From Psoroptes ovis (Eukaryota > Arthropoda > Arachnida > Sarcoptiformes > Psoroptidae), in the NCBI GenBank assembly GCA_002943765.1, contig PQWQ01000025.1:248001-312000 (forward strand): a stretch of 64,000 bases of DNA, read 5' to 3'. How positions within the stretch are numbered: the stretch's first letter is position 1; every line of letters starts with the position of its first letter. The notes beneath the pieces were generated by a model. That model had not been told where the DNA came from. It ran no database searches and worked only from the letters and a program-made list of their open reading frames with translations. The translations under genes and the position numbers were made by a program. This document shows, piece after piece, positions 55,635-64,000 of this stretch.

Positions 55635-58600
55635 TTAAATTACGAGGCAGTAAATTGTTGTTGTCACAATAGTAACAATGGCAATGATCATTGTATTACT
55701 GGTGGCCATGGTCACCGATGATGATATTTGTTGACTCAATAAGGCTATTTTTAGTTTGAGGTAAAAATAAGGAAAAAAATGGGGACAAATCAAACAAAGA
55801 AATCGAACAAATCAAATCAATGGACAAAAATCGATCAGTGAAAAAATAAGACAAATCAAAAAATATTAGGCTGTCCGAAAAGTTTTGGCCGATTTTCATG
55901 AACAACTCTATATGATTAATCGGTCAAAACTTTTCGGACAACCTAATATTCAAATAAAATAAACATATAACTACTACTGACCTGTTTTACATGATTTATA
56001 ATATGTTTTGATTAGTTCACCATTATTATTCGTACGTCGTATGGAACCATATTCGATTAAATTATTGAATTCAGATTGCAGCTTCCATGCTTCATCGCCT
56101 ACATAGTTGATTCATTGATTCAAAATATGACGATAAGTTTCCGTTAATTCCATGAGATATCAATCAAATCGATCGATCGATTTTCGAAGAAATGCGTTGG
56201 TTTTGAGGCGAATTTCAGCGTGGATTTGTGTCCATACGAGGCATTCAGGGGCACCAAGCATTCGGAGGCACGAAGTATATCGAAGGCACATGGATTGAAA
56301 TGGAGTAAAATGGATTAAGAAATCATTCGATTTAAATGATTCGAATGAATTCACATAAAGACTTACCATAGAAATGTACCATAATCTGTACACATTCATC
56401 ATTGTTTATTTCCTTTGCTTTTTGAATTTCGGGCACTACGAGCCATTCGGATGCATTCAACTTTGATCGCATATGATGCATAAATTTAGCCACAGTAAAT
56501 GCAGGGACCTTTTGTACCACCACGGTGGACAATAGATGTTTATCGAGTTTAATATTGGTACATGCTAAGGCGGTGGAACTTTGATTTTGCATCGATATGA
56601 TTAGGGCTCGATTGATGATTGAATAATTGCCGACCAACGGTAGATTCACATCGGAATAAATGCGGCGATCACCACCAATGACCAGCGGTTCATGACGTCC
56701 ACTTATGTCGCCTAAGGCACAACGTAGTGGATTTTGTGGATTACATTCTTGTTTGTAGCGTTCATCGTCGATTTTCGAAAGGTAAGGGTTCCAAAGGTAA
56801 CCACCGGCCAAGCAACGGACACTATCAATTTGATTGTATGCATCGGCACCGACTTGGTTGACATACACTGACCATCGATGGCCATAGGTCAGTCGTTTGT
56901 TATTATTTGTGCTTCGATAAGTCAAATAGGTTTCGATCCAAGTTTCACTAAGGCTTCCATCCCAATATTCAATTTGACGAAAACGTACATAACCTTGAAC
57001 GAGGTTACGAGGGTCATCAAACGATGCAATGGCACTGATTTCACGTTGATTTTTCCGATCAATTTTCGGTTGAATCGTAGCGCATGACCAACGGAAATTA
57101 TTCTCTTCTCGATGAATGACTATTGATCGACCTATGACACTGTTAATACCCTTTAAAGGTATGGAAAAATCTTGGTATTCTTTTTGAAGATATTCCAAAT
57201 TATTTAGGAGGCCAAATTTCCCGCTAAGGTCACCGGTTTCATATTCATCAACCGAACCTATCGAAGGTAGTGGGCCGATTTGTGAATCGATTTCAAACGG
57301 ATTATAGTGGCCATAAAGGATGTCGCCGGAGCATGGAAATTCTTTGTCGATAGGTACCGAGGCCTGTTTGAAACACAGAGAAAATTAGAAAATATCGACC
57401 CCGAAGCTAAGGTTACAAACCTTGTGAATATGGTAACCACTGGCCAATCGGTTCAAACCACGCAAATTGACCCGAATCTTGGTCTCATCAAACACGCTTT
57501 CTTGATACATTTCAATGGTGCCGGTAATGTTCGACTGGATACCGGCACTAGTGCGCCATTCATTAACAATGGCAGTGATTGGATGTGATCGACGTATGGT
57601 GGCGCATGCCATTCGTTTACCACGTATCGGTGGTGCATTATCATCATCGATGACCAGTGACCGGGATATGATCGAATACTGTAACAATCGAAAGAAAAAA
57701 CGTTCGAAAAAATTACTCAGAAAAAAATACAGGAACTATTCAATTACCTTTCCAGACAGTGGTAACAAAGTATCGGTGTAGAAAAATACTGTACTTTCAT
57801 TTGAGCCATAATGATTTATGTCGATACGACGATATTTCAAATAAAGGTCACCAAGTTGACACCGTAGTTGATTATCGATGGAACATTGTTGCGAATAGGT
57901 TCGATATGAAGAATCGATACCGAAAGGATTATAGGTGTCACCAGTACTTTGACAACGTTTAGTCCAATTATAAAAATCTTGACCAACAAATGATTGATGG
58001 AGGCGCCACGGATGATTACGAGTAACATTGGCGCTGCCATCAGCATAAAACAATTCACCATAAACAGTTGTATCAGCGAATGGTTGATCAGATAGTTGTC
58101 GGAAAGTGACAGTACCAACGATTGGATAATAGAATGTGGCTACAGCCGTAATGATATTTGTGGATGTTGCTGGATAACCGATATTGGCACAAATCCATTT
58201 GCGGTCTTCAAAATCATAAATGACCAATGATCGACCGATAATACTATTTACACCGAACAGTGGTAGGTTGAAATCCAAATAACTGTTGAAATAGGTTTGC
58301 AAGTCTTGCACAGGGCTTAGGTGGCCATGTTTACCGCTAAGATCACCGATACCGAATTGGTCATTGGTCAATAAATGGTCGTTATTCGAATTGGCTCCGA
58401 TATTAAACGGATCGAACCGGTCACCAGTTTTCGAGCAAAGATTCGAATCCGATTTGACTTGTCGTTGTACGATTGGGAATTCATTAATCGAATATCGATG
58501 GCCACGGCCACGTAAATTATCCAGCTTAATGGTCACAATAGTCGGATCGAGACGATAATTTTGCTTGAACATCATATGACCTTTGACACCATCGGCATTG

Positions 58601-59635
58601 AAATTTGCTCGTACTTCACGGGCTTCAAGCATTTGTAGCTGGCCACAGGACATAATTTTATTCATAGAATTTTTCCAATATATCACCACGTATATGAAAC
58701 GATTACTGTCTAAATAGTCCAAAGATAGATTTTGGTCCACATAGAATCGTTTTGAATATCGATTATTATTATTTCCAACGAGGATTTGGCCATGTTTCGA
58801 TGATAAATCACCAATTTTACATCGGCCATGATCATTCACGGAACATTGTTCATCATTAACATTGTCTGGATCCAACAGTATTTGGAGCTTTGAACATTTA
58901 ATGGCGTCCTGAGGATTCGAATCCAAAATATCGGTGACCATTAATTTCCAATCATTACGGGTACCACTTGAACGATCATTAGTGTAGTAAAGATTCGAAT
59001 AGATCAAGGTTTCATCTCGGTCATTTTGACGAAACATAACGGTACCGGCAATATTTTCGGTAAAAGTCGCAATAGCAGTACGTATTGTAGCCGTTGTGGT
59101 CATAATATTCGAACATGACCGTACGCTAGTGTTGGTTGATTTCAGATAAATCGATCGGCCCCAGATTGTTTGCGGACCTCGGAGTTTCAGGTGTTTATCG
59201 ATAAATGTTTTACCTTCGACATTGTTCGTAATGATCAGCTGACCATGTCTGGACAAGTCATAAAGGGATTTACCCAGTTCATTTGATTGACAGGGGTTTT
59301 TATGGTCGAAAAACACTGGGAATTCATGAATGGCCCAATCGAATACTTGTGGCGCCGGAGTATTAGTCGTATGGCCACTGTTGGGCATATATAAATTGAC
59401 ACTTATTTCAACAGCATTTTGCTCGTGATCCGGCAGCTGTCTGAAGGTAATATTACCACGAATACCGCCCGAATCGATCGGAGCGTAGAGAAGGTGACAG
59501 GTGATTGAGTCTAAATAGAAAAAACATGAATAATCAGTCAAAATAACCCTTTGAAATACCATCAAATCAAAACTTACCTGACAGGAGTAACAATAGCAAA
59601 TAACAGAATATCAAATGAAAGTATTGACTATACAT
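55635..59635 (-). CDS. Secreted, membrane-tethered protein with six Cu/Zn-SOD-like domains (6 exons)
   Basis: Exons 59578-59635, 57748-59510, 57421-57678, 56367-57363, 55982-56098 and 55635-55744 encode 1100 residues. A signal peptide (YFHLIFCYLLLLLLS) leads into six SOD-like repeats, each with a GDLS-K-G-type loop and a xIIGRSLVI-type strand. In repeats 1-4 and 6 most copper ligands are lost (SINEF, WKLM, WSVY where SOD has HVHEF). Repeat 5 keeps all four: YHIHK (H690, H692), GHYNP (H712) and IVIHRE (H777). It also keeps arginine R784 and the disulphide cysteines C704 and C787, but lacks the zinc histidines. The C-terminus (NTMIIAIVTIVTTTIYCLVI) is a membrane anchor or GPI signal. This fits copper-only SOD-repeat proteins (compare Drosophila Rsod); activity is inferred only for repeat 5. 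Confidence 0.88.
55866..55946 (-). mobile_element. mariner-like MITE, copy 25 (SOD-repeat gene intron)
   Basis: TTAGGCTGTCCGAAAAGTTT to AACTTTTCGGACAACCTAA inside the last intron (55745-55981) of the SOD-repeat gene. Confidence 0.9.
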
Positions 59636-60454
59636 GTTTCAATTATTATTATCGAATTAAATGAGATTATAGATCAAAATCAATGCAACACGTAAATAAA
59701 CAACACAAATATGGCTCACAAAAACAAACAAATCAAAATTTTAATTGATTTTGGCTCATTATCAATACACTGAAAAACAAATGGGGTAAAATTCAATTCA
59801 ATTATTGGTGAAATCACTTAAATATACTCTCGTGATCAATCAAATCAATCAATCAAACAAATGACAAACAGAAGCAGCAATAATTAACCAGCAATAAATT
59901 AATAACAATTAATCGATGCACATTGAAAACATTCAAAATTTCAATTTTTAAAAATTTTTCAATCAAAACGTTGACCATGAGTTTCTTTCTTTTTTTTTAA
60001 AGACCATGACTGCATACAAACACATGCACACTAAGAGACTCACATTTGAATTATTTTTGTTTAAATTCAATGGTTTATTCATTGATCATTGAAATGGTCA
60101 AAAGAAAAAACAGATGGCTAATAATAAGAAGATTCGAAAATCGAATTCAAAAATACGACAATTTGCATTCAACAACAACAACAGCAACGACTGATGATGA
60201 CGATTATAAATACGCAAAGATAAATGGACAATTGATCTAAGCAATTGGTAAATGCATATTTGATGCTGTTTAGTCTCATTCGATTTTCGAATGTTTCGCC
60301 CTGAAACAGGTTTTCCTTAGTCTTTGAGTCAATTTTGAATCATTCCAGCTTCATTTTGAAGAGAAACAATTAGAAATCGTTTTTATAAGAACAAATAATC
60401 TTCAAAGGAGCAAGTTTTTACAAATGATGAAGACAATGAGAGAAATCAAAAATA

Positions 60455-60540
60455 TTAGGTGGTTGTCCGAAAATTTCATTCGGCTTAATTACAATATTTA
60501 TGTTTATGAAAATCGGTCAGAACTTTCCGGACAACCTAAT
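60455..60540 (+). mobile_element. mariner-like MITE, copy 26
   Basis: Long-form left end TTAGGTGGTTGTCCGAAAA and short right end CTTTCCGGACAACCTAA; interior in + orientation. Confidence 0.9.
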
Positions 60541-60767
60541 ATTTCAAATATTTGCATTTGACAATCTAAGACTATTTAAATATGACACTTGAACATTAAT
60601 AAGTGAATTAAATTTTCTAAAAAAAATTTAATTCGTGAATAACAAATGATAAATAAACACTCACAATTATTTATTATTTGTAATAATTTTGAGTAAAATA
60701 AAAGGAAAAAACTGTATCAACAAAAACATTAAAAAATTGAAAATTTGAATTGTAGTTATTTTTAATC

Positions 60768-60784
60768 TCAATAGATGGCGCCAC
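60768..60784 (+). promoter_or_regulatory. CTCF-like motif
   Basis: TCAATAGATGGCGCCAC, identical to 54157-54173 and sharing CAATAGATGGCGC with 26648. It is followed by CACGTG, an E-box (60782-60787). Confidence 0.3.
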
Positions 60785-61212
60785 GTGGTCCAGATTCAAA
60801 TTTTGTTTTAAATGAAATTTTTTAAATTTTTGATAATTTGAAGAATTATAATTAAAATTCAAATTAATTAAACTTTTTTTCATAATTTATTCGAGGCACT
60901 TCATTATTTTGTTTGTTTTTTATGCTTAGAAAAATAAATATCGATCTTTGTCGATTCATTGATTGAATGAATGATAAACAAAAATATTTGTGTAAATTCT
61001 ATATGAATGCGTATATGAAAATAATTTATCATGGATATTTTTTTTTTTTTTTTTTGATGATCTGAGATTTTCTTCCATTAAAAAAAATATAATTTAAAAT
61101 TCGACTAGTGTATGTCTTTGTGTAGTAAAACATAAATAATAAATGTATGTGTAATGATTGTTCATGATGTTTGAATGATGATGTTTAAAAATAAAAAAAA
61201 ATGAAAAATTAT

Positions 61213-61249
61213 TTGGTTTGTCCCGAATGAACTTTTCGGACAACCTAAT
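61213..61249 (-). mobile_element. Truncated MITE, copy 27
   Basis: Only about 37 bp: TTGGTTTGTCCCGAATGAAC followed by TTTTCGGACAACCTAA. The left end is fused directly to the right half, so an internal deletion removed the middle. Confidence 0.8.
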
Positions 61250-61429
61250 ATTTAAAAAATAAAATAAACAAAATATATGTATGGAATATTATAAGATTAT
61301 TGATGAATTTAATGTTTTTTTTTTGTTCGTTGAACACCAAAGGTTATTGTTTACGTGGCTATGTATGTTTTTTTTGAATGAGAAATTTCGCAATATCAAA
61401 ATTCTTGATTCGATCATCTGTTGAATCAA

Positions 61430-63265
61430 TTAAATTTGTTTATGATCCGAAAATATTTGATCTTCAAATTCCATTAGCTGGGTCATGAAATTAAAATTCG
61501 GTGATATCAGCTGACGACGTGACCGGACAAATTCATATGCTTCTTCCATGCGGATTCGTTTCTTTTTGATTAAATATGCAATACAAATTGTTGCCGAACG
61601 GCTTATGCCGGCTTGACAATGTACCAGAATTTTTCCATTATGATCTTCTTTTATTTTATCTATTTGAGAACAAATGAAAAATTATTTAAAAATAAACAAA
61701 ATATTAGGTTGTCCGTAAAGTCATGGCCGATTTTCATAACCAAAACTCTATCGATTGATTAAACCGAATGAACTTTTCGGACAACCACCTGAAAAATAAT
61801 CAATCGAAAAACGCCACTTACCAATAAAATTTAGCGCTTCATTAATACGGATTGTAATATCATCACATTTTGAATCACTAATCGGTATTCGTTTGTAATT
61901 GAATTCATTTTCAAAATGATTCGGACAACTTTTCGATACATTCAATACGGCTGTTATGCCTAAGTTCAGCAATAAATTCTTCGAAGATGCATGACATTCA
62001 TTGCCAAGATATAGGTATGGCAATAATTCAGCTGGTTCATTATGATTCTGTTTATCACCGTTGCTGTCATTATCATCATTTTGGTCAATAATCAAACGTT
62101 GAAAATCGTCATCATTCAGGTATTTCAGGGTCAGGGGCACGTGTTTCAGGTGACTCTGTCGTTTATTTGTCGCCGCTGTGGCGGTTTTTGTACGAAAAGG
62201 CCATGTATAATGCATGTATTGGTGATGATAATTTGTACGGATACGATTTGTCTTCGTTGTACTGTGGTTATTACTGTTTTTAATGCCTAATGAATTATCA
62301 TTGTGATTAGTCCCATTGGTCGGCGATTTCGTTGAATTCGATTGTTTTGAATTATTATTCATATACAAATTATTTAATGTTGAATCATTAGTTGTTGAAT
62401 TCAACAATGATATTGATGATGATGATGATAATAGTAATGATGATTGTTTTGAGGTATTTGTACATAATGAAGGATAAAGGCTACGAAAATGACTGAAGCC
62501 ACCTGGTGGACGAAATCAAAAATTAAAAAAATGTCTACTGTAAATGTATATATCAAAGAATTAGACTGTCCGGAAAGTTCTGACCGATTATCATGAGCAA
62601 CTCTATTGATTAAGCCGAATGAACTTTTCGGACAACCTTATATTATTCAATTTTTAAAAATTACCTTCTAAATAACTTAGATATTTAATACCGGCTTCTT
62701 CTTGCAGACATTTCGCAACATAATTTGTTATTGTCATATTATCATGATTATTGGCTTCATTAATGGTTGATAGCTGATCAGTATCATCATACAGGATTAT
62801 ATGAAAATAATAATCATCCGTAAGCCGGTGCTGTATCAGGTCATCGGGGAACAATGTTTTCAACAATGGTTTGGTACCATTTCGGCGCCTATTCGTGGAA
62901 ACAAATTGTTAAAAATCATCTCAAGAAAACTGGTAAACCAAATACCTTAGAAATGGTGGACAAAATACATTAATCGAATCAATAATATGTGATTCATTAT
63001 GAGCAAAAAAGGATCGACAATCAATCAATAGAATTCTTGTCGTCGATGTCTTCGTATGATGAATTGATTGATGATTCAAATTTTCATTCATATAAAAATG
63101 ATCAATTCGATATGTATCAATATCTTGATTATCTTCACATTCATTAACATTGGTCATCAGCAAGGATCGATGATTGTCCGAAAAATCATGACCCAACAGC
63201 AGGTCATGAAGATGTTTGGCCGTTATGCCAATCATCATCATATTATTGGCGATATTTGTGAACAT
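61430..63265 (-). CDS. Dual-specificity MAP-kinase phosphatase with rhodanese-like domain (at least 4 exons)
   Basis: Exons 62946-63265, 62665-62888, 61822-62502 and 61430-61659 encode 484 residues from the ATG at 63265. The open frame extends 5' to an AG at about 63289, so an extra 5' exon is possible. The N-terminal rhodanese/CDC25-like domain has ILLIDCRSFFAHNESHI, SINVFCPPFLRRR and YLSYLEGGF, as in MKPs of the DUSP1/4 type. An S/N-rich linker of about 130 residues follows, then the phosphatase domain (LLPYLYLGNECHASSKNLLL, FNYKRIPISDS) with the active site HCQAGISRSA in the last exon. The catalytic cysteine and arginine are intact. It should dephosphorylate ERK, JNK or p38; substrate preference cannot be read. 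Introns 2 and 3 each contain a MITE. Confidence 0.9.
61703..61791 (-). mobile_element. mariner-like MITE, copy 28 (MKP intron)
   Basis: TTAGGTTGTCCGTAAAGTC to GAACTTTTCGGACAACCACC, in the 162 bp last intron (61660-61821). Confidence 0.88.
62560..62640 (-). mobile_element. mariner-like MITE, copy 29 (MKP intron)
   Basis: TTAGACTGTCCGGAAAGTTC to GAACTTTTCGGACAACCTTA, in the intron 62503-62664. Confidence 0.89.
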
Positions 63266-64000
63266 TTTCCGTGGACGATTCACAGCCGTATCATCTACGA
63301 AATATCAGGTTGTATACAGAGAGTTCTGGCTGATTTTCATCCAGCAACTCTATTGATTAAGCCGAATGAACTTTTCGGACAACCTAATAGAAAAAAAATT
63401 AAAACAGAAAAATTAGTCAAAATCACTGATGATAATCAAAATGAATACAAACATTAATAATTACACACACACATACATAAACACACATGAATGAATGAAT
63501 GAATGATGATTTAAATTTCAAAATTAATGATAATTACACATACAGACACATCGAAAACATGCACAAAGAAAAAAATTGCCGGAATTGAATTTCGTCGGAA
63601 AATTCGTACAAAATCACAAGTTAATTCATTATTTTTTTTTTTTTTTCATTGAAAACAATTATATTTTTGATCAATCAGAGAAAATTATACAAACAAACAA
63701 CAGGCAAACAAAAACACCATAGTAAACAAGCTAAAATCAGTTGAAATTGGCCAAAAATTAGTTGAAATTAAACAAAAATTGTTGTTGTTGCTGCTGCTGC
63801 TGTTTATGATGTACAGTTATAAATTACGGGAGCCATTCAATTATGAAATGTGTACACAACGAAAATCTGTTTGCTTGGCTTGTTTATTTGATGTATCAGC
63901 GATGATTATTATGAGAGAAACACATAACGAATCAGCAGATGCGTACAACAATAAAGGGGGCTTCTCATTCATCATTTTACAATGATGACTGATCATTGAT
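63266..64000. other. 5' flank of the MAP-kinase phosphatase gene
   Basis: Contains MITE copy 30 directly upstream of exon 1, GAAT/GAAC and CA-rich stretches (~63465-63505), a poly-T tract (~63632-63646) and AT-rich sequence to the window edge. A further upstream exon may lie here but I cannot place it. Confidence 0.45.
63305..63387 (-). mobile_element. mariner-like MITE, copy 30
   Basis: Left end decayed (TCAGGTTGTATACAGAGAGT), right end intact (GAACTTTTCGGACAACCTAA), interior reversed. Confidence 0.85.

Larger units (their letters stand above)
59636..61429. other. Intergenic region between the SOD-repeat gene and the MAP-kinase phosphatase
   Basis: 1.8 kb, AT-rich. It contains the SOD-repeat gene promoter, one MITE, one half-MITE, a CTCF-like motif and a poly-T tract (~61039-61058). 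The 64-codon frame at 60046-60240 has no recognisable domain. Confidence 0.5.

Noticed and set aside
60046..60240. 64-codon plus-strand frame
   Set aside because: No domain, basic AT-rich composition and no splice context; probably chance.

Overview
The window reads as nuclear DNA of an arthropod, most likely an acariform (astigmatid-type) mite. It is AT-rich, has short spliceosomal introns (mostly about 50-160 bp), closely packed genes with divergent promoters, and proteins full of poly-N, poly-Q, poly-H and poly-S runs. Gene content is animal and arthropod-like (NOT-type homeobox, WIF/Shifted, MESD, a single AP-1/2 beta adaptin). The taxonomic call is inference; no rRNA or mitochondrial marker is present. 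I found no tRNA, rRNA or CRISPR.

Layout. 0-2 kb: a seven-exon minus-strand gene joining a 3-hydroxyacyl-CoA-dehydrogenase/lambda-crystallin-type NAD domain to a RING finger. 2.8-6.0 kb: a TRMT9B-like methyltransferase. 6.5-7.8 kb: a bZIP factor. 8.2-9.3 kb: a protein joining a TDP-43-type N-terminal domain to makorin-type zinc fingers and a RING. 9.9-12.0 kb: a nine-finger C2H2 protein, divergent from the previous gene. 12.1-19.7 kb: a 35-38 bp minisatellite that reverses orientation near 18.46 kb. 20.4-22.6 kb: a two-exon rhodopsin-like GPCR. 22.6-26.9 kb: gene-poor DNA with palindromic motifs. 26.9-28.4 kb: RIOK2. 28.5-31.5 kb: MED31, which seems to hold the AASDHPPT-type phosphopantetheinyl transferase gene inside its first intron. 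32.1-33.7 kb: PAK1IP1. 33.9-34.6 kb: a LIM protein, divergent from MESD (34.9-35.4 kb). 35.6-37.1 kb: WIF1/Shifted. 37.5-38.9 kb: AATF, divergent from AP-1/2 beta adaptin (39.5-42.5 kb). 42.5-47.2 kb: a large intergenic region. 47.2-54.2 kb: a NOT-type homeobox gene whose first intron carries an intact Ty1/copia element with identical LTRs. 54.5-55.3 kb: mitochondrial GrpE. 55.6-59.6 kb: a secreted protein with six SOD-like domains. 61.4-63.3 kb: a MAP-kinase phosphatase.

The window is peppered with about 30 copies of an ~80 bp mariner-like MITE whose ends read TTAGGTTGTCCGAAAAGTT and its complement. A dozen copies lie in introns, and there they account for most of the difference between long and short introns. 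No transposase for it is present.

Most genes are unrelated housekeeping or signalling genes placed side by side; there is no operon logic. Several are nucleolar or ribosome-biogenesis factors (RIOK2, PAK1IP1, AATF). Two are secretory or Wnt/Hedgehog-type factors lying next to each other (MESD, WIF/Shifted). The most unusual items are the two RING fusion proteins, the copper-only SOD repeat protein and the inverted minisatellite. Exon coordinates below were built by hand from GT/AG sites, reading frame and family similarity; transcript data would settle them.
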